DNA of 64,000 nucleotides from Paratissierella segnis (GCF_014385195.1 NZ_JACRTG010000020.1:1-64000); one strand, 5' to 3'; shown: positions 1 through 9,078, numbered from the stretch's first letter. The notes: generated by a model from the sequence alone, not told the origin. Numbers and translations: made by a program.

Positions 1-117
1 TGTTTTGGCATGCTGTCAAGGGTGGCGGCGCACCAAGTTTAAATATATTTTGCAATTTTCTAGGTTCATTTGAGCCTAATTTCTTTGACTCTGTTTTTCA
101 TAGGCTACTTTACACTA
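1..117. other. window edge, no gene recognised
   Basis: These 117 bases precede the stop codon of the first gene. I see no reading frame, RNA or terminator that I can support. The first 40 bases are noticeably richer in G and C than the rest, which could be the end of something lying outside the window. Confidence 0.4.
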
Positions 118-705
118 TCAAGTTATAACTCTGATTAAAATATTGAGTACAAAATTTATAATTGGTCCTAATAATTTATTAATGAGATCAGTAGCTATTA
201 GTATCAATAGAATAATGTAAAAATATTTCTCATATTTATAAAAATAAAATTCATATTTAACCGGTAATAAGCTTGCAACTATTTTTGAACCATCCAAAGG
301 TGGAAATGGGAGCAGATTAAAGGTCCCAAGCATTATATTATACCAAAGAGTTGTTAAAATAATTTGAAAAACAATCGAATTTTTAATTGGAATTAAAGTT
401 ATAACAAATCCCATTATTATTGCAATAATAAAATTTATCAATGGACCTGCAATCGATACTAAAATAGTATCTCTTTTTCTCTTTTTAAAATTATTAGGAT
501 TTATCGGAACAGGCTTGGCCCATCCAAATTTAAAAACTAACATAAAAATAAATCCTATTGGATCAATATGCTTTAATGGATTGATTGTGAGCCTTCCCGC
601 ATCCTTAGCAGTATTGTCTCCTAATTTATATGCTGTATATCCGTGAGCTAATTCATGAAATATAATTGCAACAAACAATCCGGGTAAACTTAATAGTATG
701 TCCAT
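118..705 (-). CDS. site-2 protease family protein (M50, YwhC-like)
   Basis: Small intramembrane zinc metalloprotease of the M50 family, about 195 residues, essentially all membrane segments. The HELAHG zinc motif lies near residue 17 in the first helix, and the second metal-site motif NLLPFPPLDG lies near residue 135, as in the YwhC/FtsH-neighbour subgroup. The frame is open to an ATG at 723, but the ATG at 705 has an AGGCAGG ribosome site six bases upstream, so I prefer it. The substrate is unknown. It is the last gene of a minus-strand run after dacF. The family assignment is firm; the physiological role is not known from sequence. Confidence 0.85.
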   Translation of the reverse strand: MDILLSLPGLFVAIIFHELAHGYTAYKLGDNTAKDAGRLTINPLKHIDPIGFIFMLVFKFGWAKPVPINPNNFKKRKRDTILVSIAGPLINFIIAIIMGFVITLIPIKNSIVFQIILTTLWYNIMLGTFNLLPFPPLDGSKIVASLLPVKYEFYFYKYEKYFYIILLILIATDLINKLLGPIINFVLNILIRVIT

Positions 706-742
706 AGCAACCCTGCCTTTCATTTACTACATAATATTATAC

Positions 743-768
743 AACCTCGACCTATTAAAGTCGAGGTT
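743..768 (-). terminator. hairpin downstream of dacF
   Basis: A perfect 9-bp stem (AACCTCGAC / GTCGAGGTT) with an 8-base loop between the dacF stop and the site-2 protease start. The U-run on the minus strand is poor, so it may only attenuate or act as an RNA-stabilising stem. Confidence 0.5.
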
Positions 769-779
769 ATTATCCTTTT

Positions 780-1931
780 TTATCGTCCCGATATGAAATT
801 TTTAATAGTCCTAGTAAATAGAGTTAGAAAGTCTGCATTTTCTAAATCTTGTTTTGCAACCAGATTTGCTCTTTCAACTTCTTTACCATCAACTCTTACC
901 ACCATTTCTCCAAGAAGATCTCCTTGCTTTACCGGAGGATCAACATTATCCGGATGTATTAGCTCAGTATCTACTTTACCATTGCTGCCTTTTGGCAATA
1001 AAGCAAAAACATCATTCTCTAAAACTATATCTAAACTTATATTCTTAGCCTTCTCTACAGACAGTGTTGCCATTACATCTCCTTTTTTCCCAAGTAATAA
1101 AGAATCATAATTGGCAAATCCATAATCTAATAGTTTTTTAGCTTCTTCAAATCTTACTGCAGAAGTTTTGCCGCCGAGAATAACGGCTATAAATTGTAAA
1201 TCTCCCCTCTTAGCGGAAGCTGACATACAGTACCCAGCTGCATTTGTTGAGCCGGTTTTAATCCCTGTAGTGCCATCATAATCTCTAATAAGCCGATTTG
1301 TATTTACCATTGTTTGCGTATTGTCCTTTTTCTTGCCTACTGCCAAATCCTCCATCCAAGTAGTTAAATATTTCTGGATTTCTGTACATTTCAACAACTC
1401 TCTGGACATCAAAGCTATATCATAGGCAGTCGTATAGTGATCATCGGCCGGCAGTCCACTAGTATTTACGAAGTTTGTATTTTCCATGCCTAACGATTTC
1501 GCCCTATCATTCATTAGTTTTACAAATACTTCATTGCTTCCGCTTATAAACTCACCTAAAGCTACCGCTGCATCATTTGCTGACCTGATAGAAACAGCTT
1601 TTATTAGGTCTTCTACTGTTTGGCTTTCGCCAGGCTCTAAATAAACTTGCGTTCCACCCATCTTTGATGCATACTCGCTAATTGATACTTTATCATTTAG
1701 CTTTATCTTTCCACTGGATATTGCTTCCATAGTAAGCAATAAGGTCATAATCTTAGTGACACTGGCAGGTGGTAATTTTTCATGCTCATTTAATGCATAA
1801 ATTAACTTACCGGTGTTATAGTCCATTAATACAGCTGATTTACTCGTTATATCCACATCTCCATATGCGATATAAGGAGAAATAATAACTGCAATAATAA
1901 GTAAGATGGATACTAATTTCTTTTTCAACAT
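780..1931 (-). CDS. dacF: D-alanyl-D-alanine carboxypeptidase (DacF type, S11)
   Basis: Low-molecular-mass penicillin-binding protein that trims the terminal D-Ala from peptidoglycan stem peptides, outside the membrane. 383 residues. A signal peptide covers residues 1-23. The three active-site motifs are present: SVTK with Ser57 and Lys60, SAN at 117-119, KTG at 225-227. A C-terminal PBP5-like beta domain follows. The start at 1931 is chosen because it follows a GGAGG site and begins the signal peptide; upstream codons in frame lack this. In Bacillus the orthologue lies beside punA and the sporulation genes spoIIA, and the same punA-side placement is seen here. Confidence 0.93.
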   Translation of the reverse strand: MLKKKLVSILLIIAVIISPYIAYGDVDITSKSAVLMDYNTGKLIYALNEHEKLPPASVTKIMTLLLTMEAISSGKIKLNDKVSISEYASKMGGTQVYLEPGESQTVEDLIKAVSIRSANDAAVALGEFISGSNEVFVKLMNDRAKSLGMENTNFVNTSGLPADDHYTTAYDIALMSRELLKCTEIQKYLTTWMEDLAVGKKKDNTQTMVNTNRLIRDYDGTTGIKTGSTNAAGYCMSASAKRGDLQFIAVILGGKTSAVRFEEAKKLLDYGFANYDSLLLGKKGDVMATLSVEKAKNISLDIVLENDVFALLPKGSNGKVDTELIHPDNVDPPVKQGDLLGEMVVRVDGKEVERANLVAKQDLENADFLTLFTRTIKNFISGR

Positions 1932-1994
1932 AATACCTCCAATATATATTATATTTACAATTATAGTATCCATTAAAATTATATGTTATTCTAA

Positions 1995-3302
1995 TTAGTT
2001 TGATATTTCATCAAATATGAGAGTTTTTCCATCTATATTTTTCTCTCCTATTTTATATATGTCTAAAATTCTATTTTCCACTTCTTTTCCCTTATCCAAG
2101 TCCTCTGTATGAATAAATGCTAAAGTTTCACCTATTTGAACTTCATCATCCACTTTTTTATTTAAGATTACCCCGGCACCTAAATCTATTACACTATCAA
2201 TAGTTTCTCTACCTGCTCCTAAAGATAAAACACATTTGCCTATTTCCTCAGCATTTATGCTCCTTACAAATCCCGAGGTTTTACTCTTTATTTCCATTAC
2301 ATATTTTGTCTTAGGAAGTAAATTAGGATTTTGAATATATTTCACATCTCCGCCTTGTTCTTCTACCATCTCTAGCAATTTGTTGTATGCTTTTTTAGAA
2401 TTAATAGACTCTTCTAAAAGTTTTCTGGCTTCAGCCTCATTATCCACTCTTTCGGCTAATATCAACAATTTTGTTCCTAATGTCATACAAAGCTCGTATA
2501 AATCCTTAGGTCCGTTGCCTTGAAGAGTTTCAATGGCTTCTTTTACTTCAAGAGCATTTCCTATGGCATTCCCCAACGGTTCATCCATATTGGTGACTAT
2601 AGCAACTGTTTTTCTACCAAATTTATTTCCTATATTTACCATTAATCTGGCAAGTTCTTTAGCATGTGATAAATCCTTCATAAATGCTCCGCTGCCTACT
2701 TTAACATCTAAAACAATTGCATCTGATTTAATAGCCAATTTCTTGCTCATTATACTACTGGCAATAAGTGAAAGATTATCTACAGTTGCAGTCACATCTC
2801 TTAAAGAATACAGTTTTTTATCAGCGGGCGTAATATTTGCCGTTTGACTACATATCGCTATATTTATATCATTAACATTATTCATAAAATCTTCTTTAGA
2901 CAAATTTACATTAAAACCACTGATTGATTCCAATTTATCCAAGGTACCCCCTGTATGTCCCAACCCTCTTCCGGACATTTTAACAAATGGAACGCCACAA
3001 GATGCCACCATTGGTCCTAAAACCAATGTAGTAGTATCTCCTACACCGCCTGTGGAATGTTTATCAACCTTTATACCATTAATGTATGATAAATCAACAG
3101 TGTCCCCTGATTCAACCATAGCTTTTGTTAAATGTAGGGTTTCTTCATCATTTAATTTATTAAAAAATATCGCCATTAACAGAGCAGATGCCTGATAATC
3201 AGGTATATTACCTTCAGTATAATTTTTTACGAAAAAAGATATTTCTTCGCTTTTTAAAGGAAGTCCATCCCTCTTCTTTTCAATAATATCGTACATTCTC
3301 AT
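1995..3302 (-). CDS. pdp: pyrimidine-nucleoside phosphorylase
   Basis: Cleaves uridine, thymidine or deoxyuridine with phosphate to the free base and (deoxy)ribose-1-phosphate, a cytosolic salvage step. About 435 residues, the normal family length. The thymidine/pyrimidine phosphorylase signature SGRGLGHTGGTLDKLE is near residue 113, and the phosphate loop KHSTGGVGD is near residue 80. The start at 3302 stands 11 bases after a GAGG; an in-frame GTG at 3311 is too close to that site. It follows punA in the same direction, so purine and pyrimidine nucleoside salvage are encoded together. Confidence 0.93.
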   Translation of the reverse strand: MRMYDIIEKKRDGLPLKSEEISFFVKNYTEGNIPDYQASALLMAIFFNKLNDEETLHLTKAMVESGDTVDLSYINGIKVDKHSTGGVGDTTTLVLGPMVASCGVPFVKMSGRGLGHTGGTLDKLESISGFNVNLSKEDFMNNVNDINIAICSQTANITPADKKLYSLRDVTATVDNLSLIASSIMSKKLAIKSDAIVLDVKVGSGAFMKDLSHAKELARLMVNIGNKFGRKTVAIVTNMDEPLGNAIGNALEVKEAIETLQGNGPKDLYELCMTLGTKLLILAERVDNEAEARKLLEESINSKKAYNKLLEMVEEQGGDVKYIQNPNLLPKTKYVMEIKSKTSGFVRSINAEEIGKCVLSLGAGRETIDSVIDLGAGVILNKKVDDEVQIGETLAFIHTEDLDKGKEVENRILDIYKIGEKNIDGKTLIFDEISN

Positions 3303-3347
3303 TAAGATCACAACCTCTTAACTTTTTATTTTATATACCTTTTATAA

Positions 3348-3396
3348 CGAATAAAAAAGTTCCACTTTTTCTTTATCTAATATTTGAACTTTTCGT
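3348..3396. repeat. imperfect palindrome, AACGAA family copy 1
   Basis: An inverted repeat of about 50 bp in the punA-pdp gap. The arms read AACGAA...AAGTTC and GAACTTTTCGTT around an AT-rich centre. A second copy with the same arms is at 51058-51107. It could work as a terminator for punA, but the second copy lies between two divergent genes, which argues for a repeat family. Confidence 0.5.
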
Positions 3397-3443
3397 TTAT
3401 GAGTTTCAGAAAATATTACCTTATTATAACTTATTTTATTATT

Positions 3444-4262
3444 TTATATATTTTTTATAATATCGATAATCAAATTTTCAAACTCATTTTTAACCTTCAT
3501 TGATGTTTCAACGACTTCTTCATGATTCAAAGGCTTATTCAAAATACCCGATGCCATATTTGTAATACATGATATTCCCAAAACCTTTATCCCCTCATGA
3601 TTTGCTACAATAACTTCCGGAACAGTGGACATTCCCACTGCATCCGCACCCATTACATTAGCCATTCTGACTTCAGCCGGTGTTTCATATGTCGGTCCGG
3701 TGAAGCACATATAAATCCCGGTTTTTAAATCTATATTCAAATTCTTTCCTGATCTTATTGCTATATCCATTAGATCCTTATTATACGCAAAGGTCATATC
3801 GACAAATCTAGGTCCTTTTTCATCGAGGTTTTCACCTATTAGGGGATTATTCCCTGTAAAATTTATATGATCTTTTATTATCATTAAATCTCCGGGTTTA
3901 AAAGTTGAATTCACACCACCAGCAGCATTTGTAACAATCAAGTTGTCAATTCCCAATCCAATCATACATCTTATAGGAAAGGTTATTTCCTTCAAAGTAT
4001 ATCCTTCATAATAATGAAATCTCCCTTGCATTGCAATAACTTGTTTGTCACCCAGTGTGCCAACAATCAACTGTCCTTTGTGTCCCTCTACTGTTGATTC
4101 GGGAAAATTGGGTATATCCTTGTACTTAAGAATTATTGAATCTTTAATTTTTTCCGCTAAATCTCCAAGACCAGAACCTAGGACAAGCCCAATTTCGGGT
4201 TTTATTGAAATCCGATTCTTTATATATTTTACGCTTTCTTCTATTTTTTCAATATAACTCAA
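3444..4262 (-). CDS. punA: purine nucleoside phosphorylase (PNP-I)
   Basis: Phosphorolysis of (deoxy)guanosine and inosine to base and pentose-1-phosphate. 272 residues, trimer-class PNP. The phosphate-binding loop GSGLG is at about residue 29, the family block VTNAAGG at about residue 110, and the base-binding block GPTYETPAEVRM at about residue 190. SD GGAGG precedes the ATG. It sits between the XerD-like gene and pdp, an arrangement that matches the ripX-drm-pupG-dacF region of Bacillus except that no phosphopentomutase gene is present here. Confidence 0.94.
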   Translation of the reverse strand: MSYIEKIEESVKYIKNRISIKPEIGLVLGSGLGDLAEKIKDSIILKYKDIPNFPESTVEGHKGQLIVGTLGDKQVIAMQGRFHYYEGYTLKEITFPIRCMIGLGIDNLIVTNAAGGVNSTFKPGDLMIIKDHINFTGNNPLIGENLDEKGPRFVDMTFAYNKDLMDIAIRSGKNLNIDLKTGIYMCFTGPTYETPAEVRMANVMGADAVGMSTVPEVIVANHEGIKVLGISCITNMASGILNKPLNHEEVVETSMKVKNEFENLIIDIIKNI

Positions 4263-4293
4263 AATATTACCTCCTTATAATTTTATTCTTACC

Positions 4294-5133
4294 TCAATTT
4301 ATTTTATTAGCAATAATTGAATAATTATGTGTGGTGGAGATATCGATATGCCCCATAATTTCCTGTAATGTAAAAATATCTATACCATTACTGATTTGAT
4401 TTACAGCAAATGAATTTCTTAAAGTCTGAGGTGTAATTTCCTTATCTATCAAGATGGAATAATATTTAATGATTTTCCAAAAACCCTGCCTTGTCAATCT
4501 GGTGTTATTGTAATTAACAAATAGCGGCTCTGTAGCTATACTACTTGTCCTATATACATCTATATAATAAACTATAGATGACATCACGTTCTTTTCTATA
4601 GGTATAAATCTAATCTTGTTCTCATCATTTATTATAATATGGCTGTTATCAATATCTAAATCTTCAATATTTAAATTTATAATTTCAGACACCCTAAGAC
4701 CGGTGCCACATATTAACTCTAAAATCGCCTTATCTCTGGCACCTTTCCAATTTTTCATATTTGGTTTATTCAATAGCTCTTCCATGTCTTCTTCGGATAA
4801 TATATTAGGGTATTTTTTTTCTTTTTTTGGAGATTTCAAATTTAAAGTAGGATCTTCTTTTATAATGTTCTTGTTTAAAAGATATTGAAATAAACATCTA
4901 ATGCTGGCCAAATTTCTTGAAATAGTAGAACTGGATTTTCCATTTCTTTGTAAATATAATAAATATGTAATTATAATTGTTTTATTTATATCAAAGAAAT
5001 TTGTTATATTGTTCACACTTGCATAATTATATAGTTTGTTTATGTCGCTTATATACGCATCTATAGTATTTTGTGACAATTTTTTTTCATTTTTAATATA
5101 ATCTAAATATTCTTTAATAATTTTATTCCACAT
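4294..5133 (-). CDS. tyrosine recombinase, XerD-like, with a substituted catalytic His
   Basis: 279 residues with the SAM-like N-terminal DNA-binding domain (about 1-90) and a C-terminal integrase catalytic domain. The position after spoIIM and before punA is that of xerD/ripX, which resolves chromosome dimers at dif. The catalytic Arg (GTGLRVSE, about residue 147), the beta-hairpin Lys (NKIR), the Arg of HxxR, the GH pair and the terminal Tyr (THNY) are visible. The box that normally reads HxLRHxFAT reads QTLRNSFAV here, so the first His is Gln. It may be a diverged XerD or a paralogue with reduced activity. Confidence 0.8.
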   Translation of the reverse strand: MWNKIIKEYLDYIKNEKKLSQNTIDAYISDINKLYNYASVNNITNFFDINKTIIITYLLYLQRNGKSSSTISRNLASIRCLFQYLLNKNIIKEDPTLNLKSPKKEKKYPNILSEEDMEELLNKPNMKNWKGARDKAILELICGTGLRVSEIINLNIEDLDIDNSHIIINDENKIRFIPIEKNVMSSIVYYIDVYRTSSIATEPLFVNYNNTRLTRQGFWKIIKYYSILIDKEITPQTLRNSFAVNQISNGIDIFTLQEIMGHIDISTTHNYSIIANKIN

Positions 5134-5157
5134 TTTATACTCCTAAGATTATAAATA

Positions 5158-5784
5158 TTAATTAATTAGATTTAAAAATATAGGTGATATAAATCCTTCA
5201 TAAGAACAGCCGATGATTAAAATTAACGTTAATACTATAATAAAAAATGTATAATCAATTAATTCAAGTTTTTTGGTTTTATTAATTTTTAAACTTCCGG
5301 AAAATTTATATTTATAGGACATAGTCATAGAAAGTGCACCTATGCTTACTATAGCTACGACATAAAATATATATTGGGGATAAAATCCTAAAATAGATAT
5401 AAAAAAACCCTTGAGACCATAGTTATATGTCAAATAACCTACAGAATATCCTAATAACCCTCCATTTAAAAATATAATTAACGGCGTAATGATGAATCCG
5501 AAATTTGCCAATCCTGCAAGATATGTAATCCCTATAAAAATAAGATTATTAAATAATGCTTTCTTAAATATACCGCCTTTATTATAATTATTGTTAAAAA
5601 CATTATAAAAATAAGCACTACTATACTTCAATAACAGTATTTCCTTTGGACTATCTCCAAGCGCTTTAATCAAAACTGCTCCAAAAATAATACCTACTGT
5701 AAATATAAGCATTAATAAAAAATAAAAAGAAAAACTATTTTGAAAATGCTTTTTAAATAAATTCTTAAATCTAATCAAGTTCAA
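5158..5784 (-). CDS. spoIIM: stage II sporulation protein M
   Basis: Polytopic membrane protein of the DMP complex (SpoIID, SpoIIM, SpoIIP) that drives septal peptidoglycan hydrolysis and engulfment during sporulation. 208 residues with about five membrane segments and a short cytosolic N terminus. The fourth segment region has the family pattern of small residues and the SxGALSM block near residue 150. The neighbour downstream is the XerD-like gene, as in Bacillus where spoIIM is upstream of the fur-ripX cluster. The family is recognised from overall pattern and context rather than a single motif. Confidence 0.88.
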   Translation of the reverse strand: MNLIRFKNLFKKHFQNSFSFYFLLMLIFTVGIIFGAVLIKALGDSPKEILLLKYSSAYFYNVFNNNYNKGGIFKKALFNNLIFIGITYLAGLANFGFIITPLIIFLNGGLLGYSVGYLTYNYGLKGFFISILGFYPQYIFYVVAIVSIGALSMTMSYKYKFSGSLKINKTKKLELIDYTFFIIVLTLILIIGCSYEGFISPIFLNLIN

Positions 5785-5906
5785 TATAATTCCTCCTTAG
5801 CTTTACCTAGAAAATACTATGCTAAAAAGGAGGACAATATTACCATTAAATTAAATCAAGGTTTTAAAAGGGTAAACTAGTATATATACAAAATAGGATA
5901 TATTCA

Positions 5907-6446
5907 TTATATCTTATTAATGTATTCTTTAGCCAAGTTTATTCCTATTATTGTTTTACTATCGACGATATCTCCTCTATCGATCATTTTGATTAGATCA
6001 AATATATCATATTTTTCTATTTTAATGAATTCTCCAACTTCAGGTGTAGCTATTCCCTCTTCAATATCTTTTGCTAAAAAAATATATATTTTTTCGTTAC
6101 AATATCCCGGAGATGTATAAAACTCCAATAGGTATTTTAATTCCTTTGCCACATATCCTGTTTCTTCTTTCAATTCTCTAACTGCTGTCTCTCTCGGTTC
6201 TTCATTAATTTCCAATTTACCTGCTGGTATTTCTAATATAAATTTATCTACAGCCTTTCTATATTGCTTTACCAAAATTATATTATTGTCATTTGTAATT
6301 GGTACAATAGCTACTCCGCCTGGATGTTCCACAATTTCTCTTTTAGAATATTTTTTATCGGGTAATTCTACAGTATCTATTCTTAGATTTAGGATTTTCC
6401 CCTCATAAATTCTATCACATTTCATGGTTTTTTCTTCATAAACCAT
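5907..6446 (-). CDS. nudF: NUDIX hydrolase, ADP-ribose pyrophosphatase type
   Basis: Hydrolyses ADP-ribose or related nucleoside diphosphate sugars to AMP and a phosphosugar. 179 residues. A complete Nudix box (G-x5-E-x7-REUxEExGU) runs from about residue 76 to 98 with the metal-binding REL-KEET core. The upstream GGVAIVPI block and the downstream CNEKIYIFLA strand fit the ADPRase subgroup. A GGAGG site precedes the ATG. It lies directly downstream of where spo0A originally ended, before the element inserted. Confidence 0.9.
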   Translation of the reverse strand: MVYEEKTMKCDRIYEGKILNLRIDTVELPDKKYSKREIVEHPGGVAIVPITNDNNIILVKQYRKAVDKFILEIPAGKLEINEEPRETAVRELKEETGYVAKELKYLLEFYTSPGYCNEKIYIFLAKDIEEGIATPEVGEFIKIEKYDIFDLIKMIDRGDIVDSKTIIGINLAKEYINKI

Positions 6447-6499
6447 TTCTTTACCTCCTAATAATAAAATAGATTTAATTTATTATACCATAATCAAAA

Positions 6500-6527
6500 G
6501 AGAAAAACATCCTCCATAAAGGAGGAT
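6500..6527 (-). terminator. original spo0A terminator, now stranded
   Basis: A 7-bp perfect stem (ATCCTCC / GGAGGAT) with a 5-base loop, followed on the minus strand by a U-rich tract. It begins two bases after the stop codon of the displaced spo0A tail. It was evidently the native spo0A terminator and is now about 15 kb away from the functional gene. Confidence 0.8.
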
Positions 6528-6528
6528 A

Positions 6529-6656
6529 TTATACTACTGCATCTTGTTCTAACCTTATCTTATCCGCAATTAGTGCAATAAATTCAGAATTTGTTGGCTT
6601 TCCTTTGTTATTATTTACAGTATACCCAAATATTCTATCAATAGTATCAATTTTAC
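6529..6656 (-). pseudogene. spo0A: displaced original 3' end of spo0A
   Basis: The last 41 codons plus stop of Spo0A with no upstream part. Read on the minus strand it matches the end of the intact gene at 36 of 41 residues, starting KIDTIDRIFGYTVNNNKG and ending with AVV in place of DIA. The nucleotide identity to 21475-21602 is about 82% by hand count over the same 128-bp length. Homology stops sharply at 6656, where element sequence begins. This is the chromosomal half left outside the element after site-specific integration. Confidence 0.93.
6644..6656. other. attachment-site core, left end
   Basis: GTATCAATTTTAC, identical to 21590-21602. It is the last shared block before the two spo0A tails part company, so it is the likely crossover core of the integrase. 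Another identical block of 14 bp (GTATACCCAAATAT) lies just outside at 6620-6633. Confidence 0.75.
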
Positions 6657-6825
6657 AATTACTGTGTTGTAGCCGTTCTATTTTTCTTCTTATCCTCTTG
6701 TTATTTTTTTATCAGAATACCAGTTTGTCGGTATCAAAAAAACAGTTAGTCGGTTTCCTGATATGAATAGTATACCCTATTGACAAAATAAATGGAAGGA
6801 TAATTTTAAATATTTTGAATAATTT
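6657..6825. other. left end of element, non-coding
   Basis: 169 bases between the left core and the Ig-protein stop. It holds two related direct repeats, CAGTTTGTCGGTAT at 6721-6734 and CAGTTAGTCGGTTT at 6743-6756, with 22-bp spacing (two helical turns). These are candidates for integrase or excisionase arm sites. No gene is seen. Confidence 0.45.
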
Positions 6826-7956
6826 TTACCATGTTGTTACTTCAATTGTTTTCTCAACAAATATATTTTCATCATCTGATAAAGTAGCAGTCAAAGTATA
6901 AGTACCATAACTATAATCACCAACATCAGCAGTTACGGTGCAAGACGTTCCAGTAATATTAGATAACTTCAATCTGCTATCACTTACCGTCCATACAACC
7001 GACTTACCCTCAATCAGCACACCATTGTTTAATATGTTTGCTACATAATCCTTAGAAGTACTCATTTGAATTGTACCCTCTCCTATAATTTCAATAGTAA
7101 AATTATCTTCTATAACTTCTTCGACACTTAATGTAATTGTATCAAATACAGTTACATCTTTAGTTACTGCAACTCTAATATTAGCAGTACCAACACCAAT
7201 ACAAGTAACTAAACCACTATTATCTACAGTTAAAACACTTGTATTACTTGATGTATAAGTTAAAGGAACAGTTACAATCTCACCATTATTAGTAACCGTT
7301 ACATCAAGTTGTAGTGTACTGTCTAAAGGTAAAGCACTATCAACAACATTATTAATTGCTATAGTAAAATTGTCTTTAGTTTCATATTGCCATCTATCAG
7401 CAATTTCATTTTCTCTATCATCATTTTCATTAAATATATCAATATCAGCATAAATCTTATATATTCCATGCTCTGCATTTGTTTTCTGAACTACCTTCCA
7501 TGAATTACCCATAATTAAAAATCTTTGTGTATTTGCTATTTGCTTAGATACATCATTCTCTTGCATATGTAATATAATTCTACCTTCAGGTAAAGTTAAA
7601 TATTGCCCTTCATCTAACCTATATGTACCTTCATCAATAGCACTAGGAATTGATTGAACATCTCCCATAAAGTTAAAGTTAATGCTAAACTTCAACCTTC
7701 TAATAATTACCTTAGTATATACATCATTAATACTTATATCTTCATGTAATACTATCCAGTTATCATCAAAGATATTTATTATATCGCCTTGTTTAATAAG
7801 TCCATTTCTAAACAACATATATTTATATTCAGTGATACTCGTTCCTTCTTCATATTCTTTTAATAAAATTCTAACTTGATCCAGTCCATTAACTATTACA
7901 TCATAGCCATAATTTTTTAGTGTATTTGTAAACTGATACTCTAAAGGATTTATCAT
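6826..7956 (-). CDS. phage structural protein with bacterial Ig-like (BIG2) domain
   Basis: 376 residues. The first 200 residues are an unrecognised globular part with no signal peptide, plausibly a virion structural domain. A BIG2-type Ig fold follows at about 205-285 (SSNTSVLTVDNSGLVTCIG is typical), and a second beta-rich Ig-like segment lies at about 288-376. Such domains decorate capsids or tails and bind carbohydrates weakly. It is the last element gene before the left attachment site and shares the ribosome-site box AGAAAGGAATGAT with the connector and capsid genes. It could be a head-decoration or adaptor protein; I cannot choose. Confidence 0.6.
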   Translation of the reverse strand: MINPLEYQFTNTLKNYGYDVIVNGLDQVRILLKEYEEGTSITEYKYMLFRNGLIKQGDIINIFDDNWIVLHEDISINDVYTKVIIRRLKFSINFNFMGDVQSIPSAIDEGTYRLDEGQYLTLPEGRIILHMQENDVSKQIANTQRFLIMGNSWKVVQKTNAEHGIYKIYADIDIFNENDDRENEIADRWQYETKDNFTIAINNVVDSALPLDSTLQLDVTVTNNGEIVTVPLTYTSSNTSVLTVDNSGLVTCIGVGTANIRVAVTKDVTVFDTITLSVEEVIEDNFTIEIIGEGTIQMSTSKDYVANILNNGVLIEGKSVVWTVSDSRLKLSNITGTSCTVTADVGDYSYGTYTLTATLSDDENIFVEKTIEVTTW

Positions 7957-8092
7957 TATATCATTCCTTTCTTTATAAAGTTTGCCTTAAATTCTCTGTA
8001 GAAATCGTTTTTAAGACACGTTTATTTTTACTCGACCATTTCCTTGACTAACTTTTTTAAATTGATTGTGGTTGACATTTTAGCAAAAACAC

Positions 8093-8144
8093 AAAAAAGT
8101 GACTTCTACACCTTAGTAATTGCAAGGGTTCCAGAAATCACTTT
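8093..8144 (-). terminator. terminator between connector and Ig-protein genes
   Basis: A 12-bp stem with one mismatch (AAAGTGA and TTCT arms) around a 25-base loop, followed by a U-run on the minus strand. Confidence 0.6.
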
Positions 8145-8169
8145 TTCACTGTTTTTAGGGGGTAGGGTA

Positions 8170-8508
8170 CTATTTTCTAGTCCAAAATAAAGATATATTA
8201 GAATACTCTTCCTCGGCATCAGGAATAGTTTGTATTCTATTTTTAATACGCTCTATTCTATCATTTATATGTTTTACTGCATCAGATGTTGTAGCAAATT
8301 CAGTTTCAACTTTACGCATTAAGTCAACATCATTTGCAACTGCCTCCAGTACATCTACTACTGTCCAAAGTAAATTACGTTGGTTATTTGCTTTATTATA
8401 TATTTCATCATTTCCTAGATTATTTTCATCCAAAAAAGTTATGTATTCATCATCAGTAAAATATTCTTTATTGTTTAATTCTAATTTTAATCTATCTAAA
8501 TTATCCAT
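8170..8508 (-). CDS. phage head-tail connector-like protein
   Basis: 112 residues, mostly helical and acidic. The opening MDNLDRLKLELNNKEYFTD and the LLWTVVDVLEAVANDVDLMRK region resemble small gp6-type head-completion connectors of Siphoviridae, which sit between portal and tail. I chose the ATG at 8508 because it is preceded by AGAAAGGAATGAT; an ORF extension to 8571 has no ribosome site. It lies after the portal gene but is separated from it by a 0.8-kb gap with its own promoter candidate. The connector call is from pattern only. Confidence 0.5.
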   Translation of the reverse strand: MDNLDRLKLELNNKEYFTDDEYITFLDENNLGNDEIYNKANNQRNLLWTVVDVLEAVANDVDLMRKVETEFATTSDAVKHINDRIERIKNRIQTIPDAEEEYSNISLFWTRK

Positions 8509-8704
8509 ATAATCATTCCTTTCTATTTTGTAGTTGGGTAATAATCGTGACAACTTGTCACAGTTAATCAATATTGAAATGAGTCGCCCTCGATTTAAGG
8601 GGCAATAAAAAAGGACTACCGACTTTTATTAGTTATTCTCTTGTAATAGTGTATTTTACTAGATTTGTTGGTGAATGGTGGTCAGGATAATCAATGGAGC
8701 AAAG

Positions 8705-8733
8705 ATAATCTTGGTAGCAAGACACAATGTCAA
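8705..8733 (-). promoter_or_regulatory. candidate sigma-A promoter for connector and Ig genes
   Basis: On the minus strand TTGACA (8728-8733), a 17-bp spacer, then GATTAT (8705-8710). It would drive the two last element genes as a separate transcript. Confidence 0.45.
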
Positions 8734-9078
8734 AAAGTGGTTGGTAGAAAAAATGTGAGTTTGCTATGGGCATAAATCCCAAAGAGGGGTAAAGATTATT
8801 ACTGCACCCCTGCCACTGATTAAACTATTCCCATATGCTCATACCTATAAATATAGTATTTGTTGGGTTAGGCATATATCAAGCAAACGTTGGAATTTCA
8901 ATACTTACATCAATTTAAAGTTAATTGCAAGTTAGTATGTTAAAGTATTTAGTTAATTATTTATCAACTTATAATGATTTCATCTACTTAATAATAACTT
9001 ATAATAGCCATTATATCTAGTTATTATTACAGTTATTTCCATTATTAGTAGGTTAATAATATGGTATATTATGGATAT

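Noticed and set aside
1..60. Insertion sequence end at the window edge
   Set aside because: The first 40 bases look different in composition, but no inverted repeat or transposase frame supports it.
793..1110. Plus-strand frames opposite dacF and other genes
   Set aside because: Shadow frames of well-supported minus-strand genes, without ribosome sites.
8680..8763. 27-codon plus-strand frame in the element gap
   Set aside because: Too short, no ribosome site and no paralogue.
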